Of a stretch of 64,000 bases of DNA, positions 36,297 to 49,100 are shown piece after piece. Where the stretch lies: contig OY987243.1 of the NCBI GenBank assembly GCA_963920765.1, forward strand, positions 24,981,419 through 25,045,418, given 5' to 3'. A model generated the notes under the pieces. That model did not search any database, was not told where the DNA came from, and worked only from the letters and a program-made list of their open reading frames with translations. This DNA comes from Ulota crispa (taxonomy: Eukaryota; Streptophyta; Bryopsida; Orthotrichales; Orthotrichaceae). The position numbers and the translations under genes were made by a program. Each line of letters begins with the position of its first letter. The stretch's first letter is position 1.

Positions 36297-36840
36297 TTAA
36301 CCTCTAAATGCTTGAAGCACCAAGTTTTGGTGTCGACAACAATTTGAAGTTCAATAAACCTAACTAAGTTGTTATTTTTAATATTTTACATTTTTGAACA
36401 ATTTTCATTGAACTCTAATATTAGTATCAAAAATCCAATTTTGAAAATGATTGATTATGATTTTTCTATTCAAGATTTTGTGCAAGGGTCTTAACTTTTT
36501 GTAGTGTCTCTTGGAAATGAGCCTCAAGTACACTAGATCTTAAAGAAAAAATTACATCACAAATTTATTTTAAAAAATTGTAGAAGAGATTTTGAAAAGC
36601 CATAAAGTCATTGGAGTAATGTGTGTTATGTCCTTTGGCCTTACATTTTTTTGGTGACCAAATTTTAGATTCAACTTGTGAAAAGAGAATTGAAAGACTT
36701 CAAGTCATTTTTGTAATTTTAATACCCTTGGGATTAACATTATAATCTTTCAATCCATAAGTGATGTTGTTGTGTTATGTGATCTCTAACATATCTAGTT
36801 TGAATTTGTATGGTTGCAACTTTAAAAAAAAACTAAACAA
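36297..36840. mobile_element. Larger TTAA-type element, copy 2, 3'-truncated
   Basis: Begins at a TTAACCTCTAAATG box. Collinear with copies at 23920 and 55040 (ATTGATTATGATTTTTCTAT, GAGCCTCAAGTACACTAG). It preserves the sequence that in the third copy is interrupted by 55310-55878. Confidence 0.6.
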
Positions 36841-37154
36841 AAACTGACAAATCTAGTGCAAACTTGGGTAAAGATTTGACAACTTCATCCATTTTTCTGG
36901 TGAATTTTCTAGTGTTGTGATTGCTAGTTGAGTTTTGAGGTAAGAATTAGGCAAATTTTTGCCAAGAAATTTTTGCTATGACTTACAACTGCCAAATTTG
37001 GACATTTTGAGTTCGGCGAGTATAAGTTAGAGCGCCTAATACTTTCTATTCCAAGCTCATCCATGAATGTACCCAAATTGCTCATGAATGAGCATAGCTT
37101 CCCCTCGCCAACGTGCAAAGAGGTTCGCTTGTGATAGAGCGGATTAGACTCATT

Positions 37155-37508
37155 AGGGCATCTTCAATGTATTTTCACAACATCAAACTCGGATACCATG
37201 AGGGCCACTTCATGTACTAGCTCCGCCCTTTTGGGAGCTCTTCCACCTTGCACTCACTTTACTTTGTCGTTTCTTCTCTCTAGCATCAGGAAAAGAAGCA
37301 ATTAGGAACAAGCCTCAACCTATTTGAGTCCTCATGTGAGTTGTAACGGGGATGCAAAAGACTTAGAGGGTAGCGTGAATGGGAACTTGTTGTATTGCCC
37401 AAAAAATCTAGAAAGACTTTGGCGTGGATGCAATGGAGCTCAAAAATTCTCCCTTCCCTCAATAGTAACATTTGCGTTTGTTCTTGCGTTTGCAGTGACG
37501 ATGCTCTA
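37155..37508. mobile_element. ~354-bp TIR element with AGRGCATCTTC ends
   Basis: The left end AGGGCATCTTCAATGTATTT is inverted near the right end as CAGTGACGATGCTCTAAG. Similar GAGCATCTCC motifs occur at 56449 and, inverted, at about 61745. The ends recall common plant PIF/Harbinger-type MITEs, but I cannot see a clear TTA duplication. Confidence 0.45.
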
Positions 37509-37844
37509 AGGGCCGCTTCAAAAGCTTTGACAGACTCAAAATATTGATCTTCCCCTAAAAAGGGAGGGAATTTTTTCATTTGTATTTTTCAAATTGATTT
37601 AATACAGAAAACACCGCAAGTGTAGGGATGAGCCCTGTTTTTTCCCTCTACCAAGGGGTTTTTCCAAATATTAACCTGTCACCATAGAGCCACCCATTTA
37701 GGTCTCTCAATTTTGAATTGAATCGAGGCTACAAAGGCCATTGAACAGACGCAAAAGTGTTCAGACATCATCTGGAGAGGAAGTTCAAATGCTCCATTAC
37801 ATCACAAATAACCCCAGACCAGAAGGTTGGAGAAGATATTTTAA

Positions 37845-38988
37845 CCCCTAAAAGATCATTGTCCCTACAAGGACAAATGGGATTTTGGGCAGGTACCTAC
37901 GGCAGCATTTGTTAAATTGGCTAAATTTAGCAGGATTGCTAACAAAATTTTCATGCAGCTAAAAAAATTGTAATTTTTCCAATATTTCAAGTAATATTAG
38001 TGGCTGGTACTTGAACTGTTTTTGTTTTTTCCAAATTTGCATTTTTCAATATTAAATTTGAAAAAATTTAGCTTTATAGCAGCGTTTTTAGCTACTTGTG
38101 CTACAAGTGAAAATCAGATTTGGGATCACTGACCTACAGCCTCAATTTTTGTCTTAATTTTTTGAAACTTTTTTTGAAAATAGGAAAACACATTAGCTTT
38201 TGGAGAATCTAATTTTTATTCCAATTGATGCCAGGGACCAAAAGTTATGCCCAAATAAGCACAAATTTGGGGACTAGGGGCAGCAAAAGAAATTCTTATA
38301 AAAACTTGAGAAAAAAAAAAAAAAATTTCTTACAGATTATATCTTTGTTTACATCTGAAGCTCTGATTCATTCCATTTGGACTAGTTATGAGAAAGTTAT
38401 GGACAATCTTGTTTATTGGGCAACTCAAGCATCTTCTTGGAAAAATAACTTATAAACTTCATTTTTGATTGTAGGTTAACATTTTTTTCGAAAAAAATTG
38501 TTGGAGAGGGTGAAGTTTGCTTTCTAGAACAATCTCACCATTGGGGTTATTGCGTTTCAATTCCATTGCAAGGTTATTAGCAATTTAAGTTTTTGTTCAA
38601 TCTCATACCTTCTAATGATTTTTTAAAGAATGAAAATTAAGTAATTTTTTTTTAAATTCTTAAGATTCCCAACTCAACTTCCCACCATGCAAAAGTAGAA
38701 TTCCAAATTCTGTGGTGCAAAAATTTTAAGTTAAAAATGTTCAAAGTTAAAAAATCTAATCAAGCAAGGTGCTAAAAAAGTTTTTTTCTACACTTTAAAT
38801 GCATATATCTTCCAATCTGTGCGGTTAAAGTTCTTGAGTTTTGTATGACACATTCTTATAGTAGTTTAGCACAAGATCCTAAGATCAAATATGCAAAATG
38901 CTTGATTTTCAAACTTTTTTACTCTTTGCCATAGAGGTGACAATTTTGAGTGTCTTTTGACAAAATAAAGGCCACGGTCCTTTAGGGG
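37845..38988. mobile_element. TTAA-flanked element, family A, with nested MITE
   Basis: Bounded by TTAA at 37841-37844 and 38989-38992. Ends are CCCCTAAAAGATCATTGTCC and GGCCACGGTCCTTTAGGGG. Collinear with 33255-34169 except for the insertion at 37903-38131. Confidence 0.8.
37903..38131. mobile_element. hAT-like MITE nested in the family A element
   Basis: Starts CAGCATTTGTTAAATTGG and ends GGGATCACTG. Flanks ACCTACGG (37895-37902) and ACCTACAG (38132-38139) match at 7 of 8. The related element at 33255 keeps the uninterrupted site (TACCTATGGC). Confidence 0.8.
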
Positions 38989-38994
38989 TTAAAC

Positions 38995-39894
38995 AAAAAT
39001 GAAAACCGCTGTTGAAACAAATAATGTGACAAAGAAAAGGACACTCACAAGAAACACTTACCACCATGCCAGCTAAGGCAAGTAAAAGACCAACAAGAAA
39101 ATCAGGCAAACGCATAAATTACATGATCCAAAAAGCCATCGATGCATGAGGTTTGTGCATATACCCTAAAAATTGTTCTGTAAAATACAAGGTCGTAAAA
39201 ACCAAAGCCCAACCAAATGCATAATGATAAAAATACATTAACCCTTAAATGTCCTTTGGGCTCTGGAGATATGGTACCAAATACAATTACAACCAATATA
39301 CAGAAGTTTGAATTAGCTAGAAATCAAGTGTTACAATCATACATATTGAAAGATTGTATAATGGTGAATACATAATTTTTTTTGAAAAGCCCTCAAAATA
39401 ACTCAAATACATCTGTACATACGGCCATACGTACGGACAGCGTTTGGGACGTTCAGGGGTTAAACCTATTGGGCGTCCTCCACTAGCAAACTACTACATG
39501 CATGCCTTCAGCGTTCCCGGAGGATAATATAATAGATCACTTGATAAACATACCAGGAAGACCTCTAGCAGTTTCTGAGCCAACACTTGTAAGAAAAATG
39601 TGATCAATTTGCACAAGCTACATACGATTTTTATCGGTTTGAAGAGAATAGAGCTATACATGTAATGAGATGTTCTGACTGCAAAGTTGGAAAGAGAAGC
39701 ATTAAAAAGCTAATGAACACAACAAAAAAAACCAAAGTATAGCTCCATAGGCAAAAAAAAAACGTTGAAGTCGTCGTTCTGCAATCTGCGTTTCTTAGTT
39801 GTGACGCTTTGAAACCCCTACTGATCGCATCCAGCAAACCACGCACTCCTGATATTACGTCCGCATTAAACGCACACCCTAAATACTTCGCCAT
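38995..39894 (-). CDS. Candidate small gene, unknown product
   Basis: This stretch is less repetitive than its neighbours. On the minus strand an ATG at 39894 in good context (GGAATGGCG) opens MAKYLGCAFNADVISGVRGL, and the frame continues into RGFKASQLRNADC. A possible second exon near 39580-39545 sits between an AG and a GTATGT donor. A hydrophobic stretch (LPDFLVGLLLALAGM) lies near 39110-39070, ending at a GTAAGT donor. I could not build a phase-consistent model, and a TTAA MITE (39242-39459) lies within it. It may be a real small gene, a non-coding transcript, or nothing. Confidence 0.2.
39242..39459. mobile_element. TTAA-flanked MITE, second copy of the 23678 family
   Basis: Bounded by TTAA at 39238-39241 and 39460-39463. 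Ends are CCCTTAAATGTCC and GACGTTCAGGGG. It is the reverse complement of the 23678-23908 element over its whole length, with substitutions. Confidence 0.8.
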
Positions 39895-39931
39895 TCCAGC
39901 GAACTAGAAGAGACGAGTGTCCAGGTAGCAC

Positions 39932-40092
39932 CAGTGATCCCAAATATGATTTTCACTTGTAGCACAAGTAGCTAAAAACGTTGCTAAAGAGCTAAAATTT
40001 TCAAATTTAATATTGAAAAGTTTACAATTTTTTTAGCTGCATGAAAATTTTGTTAGCAATTCTGTTAAATTTAATTAGTTTAACGAACGCTA
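39932..40092. mobile_element. hAT-like MITE, 161 bp
   Basis: Starts CAGTGATCCCAAAT and ends GAACGCTA. Flanks GGTAGCAC (39924-39931) and TGTAGCAC (40093-40100) match at 7 of 8. It is inverted relative to 37903-38131. Confidence 0.75.
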
Positions 40093-40289
40093 TGTAGCAC
40101 CCGGTCCCCAGAGCTCCCTTTGGCAAGGTTGCAAAACAAATTGGCTGGGGCTAGTCTCACCGGTGGAAAAAGTAAGGTAGAAATACCATAATCGGTTAAA
40201 ATAAGCCACTTGAGTTTAGCCTATAAGACATGGGGATTTCTTTGAGAAATTGTGCTCAATTTGGGGAGGAACAAAGACAAAAAAGAGTG

Positions 40290-40329
<40 letters not shown>
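40290..40329. repeat. Poly(A) run of 40
   Basis: An uninterrupted A tract. It could be a retroposed tail or a slippage tract, but no retroposed coding sequence precedes it. Its assembled length is likely unreliable. Confidence 0.9.
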
Positions 40330-40332
<3 letters not shown>

Positions 40333-40708
40333 ACAAATGAATGTTTTATGCAATATAAATGTGGATTTAGGGTTTAGACCAATTTTGGTTTAGTGCACCT
40401 TAAACAGCTACCTCTAGAACCTTGTTTCAAAACAAGTTTGAACCAATCAAATGTGAGAAAATAGCATCTTTTGAGAATATTTCAAAATTGCAGCTATTGT
40501 TGGTTTTAGAATAGTCTACTTTTCCAAGTAGAGGTCAATAATCGTGTATGGAATTCCTACCTTACTCCCCTGCCACGCTAGTTTCCAGGCTGGAGTCATC
40601 TAGTGGACTTTGGTGATGAAATTAATTGTTGATGCCACGTCAGTACATCCTTGGGCCAGACATTTGTAAGATTGGTGGGTTAGGACATGTACTTGTTCCC
40701 TTGAAGTT

Positions 40709-41115
40709 AAGGTAGGCACACCCATACTCGACCATTTAAGGTTTTGGGGCACCTCAAGGTCTTGGAAAATTCCGGAAAAAAACCCGTAGGGTTAGCCTTT
40801 CAACAAGCTATCAAGGAACGTAATTTTTGTGAAAAAAAGTATTGTAGAATATTTTATATTAAATGGCAAAATTGCAACTCAAAAGATTCTAAAGGCAACT
40901 CTAGACTACCTTGAAAGTGCTTGGGTGTGTTCCTATAATGGCATAGGATGGTCCCAATCCCAATTGCCTCAAAACAATTTAGCAATTGACATGTGGCAGG
41001 ATTTGCTTGTGCAAATGACATTTAGTGCTCCACTTTGAGTCCAACAATGGGTGGAGAACAGCAAAAAACTAGAGTGCAGTATTGGGAAGTGGTTGCTGAT
41101 GGGTGTGCCTACCTT
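40709..41115. mobile_element. TIR element, family AAGGTAGG, inverted copy
   Basis: Ends AAGGTAGGCACACCCATACT and ATGGGTGTGCCTACCTT. It is the reverse complement of 35846-36252, with a shared AGTATTGTAGAATATTTT core. Flanking duplication is not evident. Confidence 0.75.
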
Positions 41116-41780
41116 CGATTTGCTTGCAAAAGTTGAATTGGCTAGCAGTGAGGGGATGTCCCATATGATGGGACAAGCATGGTGTCGATTCCAGCTAGTG
41201 CCTATCCACATTGCTATCTCATCTCATTTTCCTTTCCCCTAAAACTCAGAAAACAAGCAAAATAGTATAATTCTGTAACAAACATAAAAACAAAAGGAAC
41301 AACAAAAGATGATGTTTCATGAGATAAGTAGATAACACAATTGCATGCAATGAGCTGGGAGAATAAAAACAATAAAATGTCAGCCAATTGAAATGTCTAA
41401 AAAATCGGTTGAAGTTAGAATCAATCAAATAAAAATGATTAACCCCTATAGTTCTTTGACTATGTTTTACCAAAAAAATACTTAGAATGAGTCATTGTTG
41501 ATAGCAAAGGGGAAAAGAAATGGCAAATGAAAATTAGGTACAATTTATCATGAGATCTAGTAATAGGCCACTTCTTTATGCTATAATAAAAACATGAATC
41601 TATTTTGTTCCATGGATTGTGAGATTATAAGGTTTGAAATGAAAAATAGTGTTTTCTTTTTGGGCATTCAAATTATAAGCAATTCTAGTTTGGGGAGGTT
41701 TATGCACTGTTTAATTTCAATTTTTTGCTTGTGATTTTTTAGATTTTTTTTAGTTTTTATAGAGCTAGTCATATGATTAA

Positions 41781-42703
41781 CCGCTAAAGCACTGAACACC
41801 ATTTTTTTTGGCAACATAGCAATTTTGGGTAGCTCACTACCAATGGGGTTTTTATTTATTTTTCTTTAAAATTTTCACACATGATGTGACCAAGGAGTAG
41901 CTTTAAGGCCCAACAATTTTCATAACTTTTGACTTCATGGTTCAATAGTTATTGCATGATATGTAGTTTTCTTTGCTTGGCGGGCAACCAAAACACTTCT
42001 TTAAAAATTACTTTTTTGATTTGTTTTGAAATAGGTTCTTTAGATTTATACATACTTAGGAAGCTTTTAATCTTTCCATTTTGATCAATGAGATGAGAGT
42101 TATGAGGAGATTTTGTTTGCACTTTGCAAGCAATTTTGGATTCTCTACTCTAAAATAAACTTTGAAGTTTATTAATTTACTCAATTTGCAATATTTAAGA
42201 AAAAAAAGGCAAAACCAAAAGATGTATATTGCTTATCACAACACTATAACCTTTGGGATTGGAATTTTTCATTTCCATTATTAAGTTCTTAACAATTTAG
42301 TGGTTTGAATCATTCTCTTTTTACTTACAATTATTTTTCCATGTGTTTTACAATTTCAAATGACATGAAAATTTTCCATTGTGTACCCAACTTGTTTTGG
42401 AGAACAAATCCAAAAAATCTACAACCACTTTGAATTTTTTTTTCATACAAATATGACCTTGTGTAGTGTAGTTGCCCAGATTTTTGCAGAGACAAAAAAT
42501 GACTTTTGGTCAATTCAAACTCAAATATCAATCTACATGGTGAAAACTTCTAAATATGTTTTTCACATTTTTTTATACTAGTGTAGTACAAGATCTTATG
42601 GTTGCATATGTCAAAAAATGTTATTTTTTCTAAAATTTAGTACTTGTACTAGAAATGGTTTTGGAGCAATTGTGGTGAAAATTTGAGCTTAGTGCTTTAG
42701 GGG
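41781..42703. mobile_element. TTAA-flanked element, family A, 923 bp
   Basis: Bounded by TTAA at 41777-41780 and 42704-42707, with ends CCGCTAAAGCACTGAA and GCTTAGTGCTTTAGGGG. The internal part matches family A at 33255, for example GGCAACCAAAA, ATAGGTTCTTTAGA and ATGAGATGA. A solitary CCCCTATAG end follows TTAA at 41439-41442. Confidence 0.75.
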
Positions 42704-42751
42704 TTAAAAAAAATCATATCATTTTGAATTGGGGAACTAATTAAAAATAAA

Positions 42752-43732
42752 GGAAAAACATCAAACAAACACCTCAATTCTTTCAAAATATTAAATATAC
42801 TCCTGCATTTTTTGAAATGTGAAAGATACCCTTGGCTTTATGTAAGAATGTCAATTATACCCCTAGTTCTTTGAGACCCTCAAGTATTCTGAAACATCAA
42901 TATACATTTGTTTTATTTGAATTTTAGAAAATATCCCTAACTACCTTGTTCCTCTTTTTGCAAAGTTTTGTAAATACATGTTTGATAATTGAAAGTACAC
43001 AAATTATATGTAAGTTGAATGCAAGCCAAATCTTGGAAGCAAGTTTTTTAATCTCTATATAGGGTGTTTGCATGTAAGTCTATTGTGGTCAAAAGCATTG
43101 CAAAAATTACATGGTAATTTTTGTTGTCATTTATATACTTACAAACAAATTCAGTAAATAGGCACAAAAAACTAGGGGTGTTAATGATATTCTCAAAGAT
43201 AACCAAGGATATAATTGACATTCCTTCAAAAGTCATGTGTATTTTTATAGAGAATTGCTAATGCAATACCTTAAATTGTTAACGGGACACCCCTATGAGC
43301 ATGAAATTTGATCATTTAGTTGTGCATTTAGTGCTATTTTTGATTTATTCTAGTGGTCCATCATTCATTCAATCACAGCATTACCACCTCTTTGTAAGAA
43401 AATATGATAAATGCAAATTTTTGTTGAAATATTATTACACCAATACTATTTTTTTATGTATTTTTGCTTTAAGTAACTCAAAAATCCTATATTTTTAGTT
43501 TCAAATGTAAGCACACCTATTTTTGTTTGAAAATAGCTTTAGAATGATAAAGGTGAAACAAATCTATTGATCCAAATAAAAAATCAGCATTAAAAATCAC
43601 ATTTCATGCTCACGGGGTGTCCTATTAGCAAATTAGGGTGTCACATTAGCAATTCCCTTTTTTATATTTCAAATAACACATGGATATATTTGATATTTTG
43701 AAAGAATAGAGGGGTAATTTTGATGTTTTCCC
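42752..43732. mobile_element. ~980-bp TIR element hosting a nested TIR element
   Basis: The left end GGAAAAACATCAAACAAACA, continuing CTTTCAAAATATTAAATATA, is inverted at the right end as ATTTTGAAAGAATAGAGG then TTGATGTTTTCC. The interior is AT-rich without a conserved frame. Confidence 0.7.
43252..43655. mobile_element. Nested TIR element, ~404 bp, ~60-bp TIRs
   Basis: The left end GAATTGCTAATGCAATACCT, continuing GGACACCCCTATGAGCATGA, is inverted at the right end as TCATGCTCACGGGGTGTCCT then ACATTAGCAATTC. It lies wholly inside 42752-43732. Confidence 0.8.
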
Positions 43733-46109
43733 TTAAAAAAACTAGAATAGGATATTAGCTTCAGGAAAACTCTCATACTGTTCTTTTTTTTGCTTCCACA
43801 TACAATAATTTTTTAAAAATGTGAATGGTAGAATTGTAGATTTTAGCTAGCTTTTGAGGAAGAAAAAAAGAAGGGAAATTGACCCAAAAAAATGGATTTT
43901 TGACAAGTTTGATCAACATAGAGCCACATCCACTGAAGGTGAAGTAAAGGACAATACGCAAAAACAATTGCTTTCATGAAATGAGGTTGGGTCAAGGTTT
44001 GGCAAGGAAGTAGCTCTAAGGTAGGCGCACCCATAAGCATGGAAATAAGGGTGTTGGAGTAGGTAAACAATTGACTAACTTTGAAAAAAATACTGTAAGT
44101 TAGGAATTGGAAACCAAAAATATTGGCATCAATTTCAAGGTTCCAATTGCGAGCATTTGTTCACAAAGATTTTTCAAAATCCAAAATCACTGAAATCGTA
44201 GGAACCATGTGTAAGAGATGCTAAAAACAAGGCTTGTTGGTTCATAATCCCTAAGTGCCCAAGCAACGGGATCTTGTTGTTGGGGATCCCAAGTTGATCT
44301 CACTTTTTCTCTCGATCCATATTGTGAAAAAGTTGTGGCTAGTCCCCATCAGCAAAGAAGGTAGTCCTTTTTCAGATCCTACGGTCGCTTTTTCTGAATG
44401 TAATTTTCTAAGCTGTGGTGGCCATTAAACCTCCCATTTTCTCCTAAACCCTAAAACAACTCTGGGCGCTCAGGGGTTAAATAGTGAGATGGGTACTCAA
44501 AACTTCATGCTAGTCACCTACAACCATCACTTCATCACCTATAACCATCACCCACAACCATTTGTTTATTTATTAATTAGCCCCTGCCACTGTCAAGTGA
44601 GGGGCATGAGGACACAACACTTGTGGATGCTACTACCTTACCCCTCAACCTTTGACAAAATCCCAAAATTTCAGCTCTAGTGTAAATAGTTGTGCATGTG
44701 CTACCCTATGAGCAAGGCAAAGTACATATTCCTTCACTACTTCTTTTCTACATATTGAATGGTTTGAAAATTGTTGCGTTGGAAAGATACTCCTTGGACA
44801 CACATTCTATAAAGTTTTTCTGAAAATGTATTAATTATTCTATAAATAATTGCTTGCCCAAAATCTGTATGTTGCCAATAAATATTACTGAGTATTTGGT
44901 CCTTTATGGGTTGAATTGGTAATTTGCTATTCCTAACCTAACTCAAAAATAATTTTAGCTCCTAGTTTTTGGACTAAAATTAGAGTTTTACAAAGAAATA
45001 TGTCACAATTTTTGGCACATGAATGTAGGCCTTATAATAGAATTGAAGTTCTTTTCTCTTCCAGTGGAAGGATTGGGGATGAGTCCTTGGAGTTATAGAT
45101 GCCACTAATAAGCACAAGTTCTCAAAATTTGAGGTGCTCATACTAAGTGTTCTCTTGCCGGACAGGTTTTGGGGTTTAGTCGTCGTCTTAATTGTTTGAC
45201 GTCTGATGTTGCGCATGACAGGCGTCAAGTATGAGTGACAATCTTGTCTAATAAGGCCCTATTTCACAGCTGAGATTTTTAAAAATGTACTTTAAATATG
45301 ACCCAAAATGTAGAATCTAATAAGTGTCTATTGAATTGAGATACTTTAACCCCTAAAGGACCAAGCCCTTTTTTCTTTGAAAATCACTAAAAATTGCCAC
45401 TTTTGGAAGAATGAGTAGATGTGTAGGAAAAAAAGGTTTTTTTGAAAATTTAACCGTAAGATCTTGCCCTAGACTATGGGAGGTACTCGTGGGAAAAAAA
45501 TCAGCTCATTCTAGTAGTAGAAGAATGAGATATTGACATCTGAAGTGAAATCAAAAGTTATTTTTCCTGCTGCCCAAAAATTTTAGAAGCCTTTGACGGC
45601 TTCTATATCAAAAAAATTGCTCTACGCAAAGCTAAGGTATATTTTTTCCATGTAGAAGACTAAGTTAGGTAAATGTAGGAGAATTTTCAAATGATACAAA
45701 GGTGTAGATCATACTTTGTAAAAGCTTGCAATGTTGTAACGTCATGAAATTTGCATATACGCTAGGCAAAATTGGAGGATTTATGTAAAATTCAAAAACC
45801 CAAATTATTTTGATCCAAATGATGAAAACCAAGGAATCTTAGTCTATTACAACTTGCAAAAAAAAAAGTCAAAAAACAAATACACAAAGAGCTCAAAAAA
45901 GTAAAGCAACAAGTTTTATAAGGAGGAAAAGGAATGGAGGTTTGGGAGTCCATACCTACCAGCAAACTAAAACTTCTCATAACTTTCATCCCATCTATCA
46001 AAATTGAATGATTCAAAGATGTCCACGTATATTAAAATCTAAAGAACCAATTTCAGATTTTTATTTTTGAAAATTATAGTTTTGAATTTTTTTTTGGGTT
46101 GCTTGCTGT

Positions 46110-49100
46110 GAGTCCCAGATTCAGCACCAAAAGTCTTGAATTCATTTTTTGTTTTATTTAGCTTTGAAATTTCATCAATATAGGTTGAATAGACATTTAT
46201 GTTGATTTAGATTATTTAGACCAAATGGTTAGCGGTACGCCATTTACCCTACTCCATTTGGTAAGTCATTAAGAGAGATTTAGTGAGATTTAGTAGGTTT
46301 TAGTCAATCTGAAAGACACACACACTAGGGGCTTGGAATCCCCTCCAAAAATCCCCACTAGCCTAATTAGAGAGGGTTAGTTTAGGTCTTGTTATATAGG
46401 GGTTGGGATCCCCTTCAAAAGTCCCATTAACCTAATTAGAGAGGGTTAATTTAGGAGTAGATTAATTGTGCCATGGCCAAAGGCCACATCACCTAGTCCA
46501 AGTCACATTATTAATTTGGTGCGTCTATAACCAAGGTTCCCAAGACCTTCTGCTTTTCAAAGAGCGTGATTTCAAGCAGTTAATCCTACTAGGCTACTAG
46601 TCAACCCCAGTGAAAGGAGGTTGACAAATGGCAGAAAAATGCCACCAAAATTCATGAAAGAGTTTCTCAAGGATTTATGAAGATCCCTCAAGTTCCAAGT
46701 CGTTTTGATAGCGGCAAGGCCTTGAATGACGACATCCATCAAGTTTCAAGAAGGCTCGCGCCATCCAATTTCAAGATATCATCCATTTGGAGCCTAATTG
46801 ACGGAAGCAAGGAGTGTTTCTTGGCTCCCCCGACAATGTTGGAAGACCTTAGGAAGTCAATTTCTCAATTTGGGATGAATATTCAATTTTGGGTTTTTCA
46901 TCCATCCACCTCTAACCCTTCATTCAAGATTCATGATGCCATGTAGCTCAAAATTGGAAGTGTAAACAACCAAAACCGGCTATTTTGGGTCCAAGGAATC
47001 CAATGCCCTTGTCTATTTGTTGTTTGGAGCTACGCTCCAAAAGTTATGGCAAATTCATCCAGATTTCATCCATTTTGAGTTTTTCTTAGATTTTAGGTAG
47101 ATTTCAAGGGATCTATGGATCTCCTAGATAGAGGGCCGAGGTGTCCTCTCCCAAATGTATAAAGAGAGGCCCACCTCCTCCCAAAAATCACTCAGTTGTC
47201 CTCTTTTTGGTTATCATCACTTTCTTGTTCTTAGATCACTCCTTTGTCACTTACCACTCCACCACTTGTGCCTTGCTACGCCCTTAGTCCTTCCCCTTGC
47301 ATTTAGTTAAAACATAGTTTTGCTTGCATTGGTCATACTAACCTCTAGGAAGTTAGATTATGACCGATGATGCCGCTTTTCCACACTTCTTAGAAGTCCC
47401 CACTGCTTTCAACATGTTAGTAGAGAGAGTCCATAGTTAGAATAAGAGACCTTACTTGAGACTTAGCTTATCAGCCGCTATCAGAACTCCAGTACTAGAA
47501 CAAGCCCTCCTAGCAGCTTTGTGAGAATCCTTTCAACTCAGCCTCTCTTGGCCAACTCTCTTGATTTCCTCGGCAGCTCTCTAAAAAGACACCTAGCTCA
47601 CTAACCCCTTTAGCTTGAGGCCTAGCCTCGCTACCTAAGTCTCTCAGCTGGTGACCCTGCCTTCCTCTCTGCACCAACGGCCAATGCTCTCACAGCCATA
47701 GCCTTTGAGTTCCATATCTTGCTCTCACAGCTTGGCCCTCGAATCCCATAGCGTCACTCATGGCTCCAATTCTTGAGTTCACGGCATTGCCCACCTTCGT
47801 AACTCTCAAATTCTTCCTTTGGCTTTCACATTTCTCTCTCCAGCCCCCGAATACACAGCCGTAGGTCACAGCTGACCCCCTAGAATCCCCTTAGCCCTCA
47901 AGTCCACAGCCGTAGGTCACAGCTGACCCCCTAGAATCCCCTTAGCCCTCAAGTCCACAGCCGTAGCTCTCGAGTCCATAGCTTGCTCTCACAACTAATC
48001 CCCTACAATCCCCTAAACTCTCAAATTCCTCCCTGGCTCTCACATTCGCTCTCCAGCCCCCAAGTACACAGCCGTAACTCTCAAGCCGACCCCCTAGAAT
48101 CCCCTTAGCTCCTTGGATTCCCCTAGTACCCAGCCGTAGCTCTTGAGTCCACAGCCGTAGCTCTCAAGCTAACTCCTAGAATCCCATCATCTCTTGAATT
48201 CCTCCCTGGCTCTCAAAATTCTCTCTCCACCTCTCAATACGCAGCAGTAGCTCACGGCTAACCCCCTAGAATCCCCTGGCCCCCTCAAATTTCCTTGACT
48301 CTCAAAGTACACAGCTGTGGCTCTTGAGCCCACAAACTCTAATCACCACAAGCTCCAATCACCAACAAGCTCCAATCGCCACGAGCTCTGATTACCACAA
48401 GCTCTGATTGAAGGCAAGCTCTGATCACTAGCAAGCTCTGATCGCCACAAGCTCCAATCACCAGCAAGCTCCAATCAAACACGGGCTCTGATCACAGCAA
48501 GCTCCGATCGGACACCACGAGCTCTGATCAAACACAAGCCTTGATCACCAGCAAGCTCCGATCAAACATAAGCTCTAATCACAGTGAGCTCTTGTCACTA
48601 GCAGCCCAATCACCAGCGGCTGCGCTCGCCGCCGTGGTACCTGGGCTTTGCCATACCTGGCCTCTGGCCCTTGGATCCTAGCCTTGCAGCCTTGAACTCC
48701 GGCCCCCTTGCCAGCAGGTTTGGCCTTACACATCAAAGGATTTTTCTTGACTTTTGATGGCAATTTTGAAAGCTCTTAAATGCCTCCACCCATTTTTTGA
48801 ATTAACATGATAATTTAACAATTGCTCCAAAGCAAGGGAAGACCCTTATTTTGTTGGATTAGAACTTGCGTCATAGTGGGTCCCCCAATCGATATCCCCT
48901 CATATTTGATCCATTGGAGGAGTTAGGAGATATTCCCTTACATTGGGGACATTGTTGCACTCTTCCAAAGAGGGAGAGAGACTCCTAAGAGTTGGAACTT
49001 GGAAACGGGTTTGTGTTGTGGTTATTTGTCACACAACTATAAACTAAACTGGTACAATAGAAAGGGTTGATCTAGCAGCCCATTAGAGTATTGTGATTAT

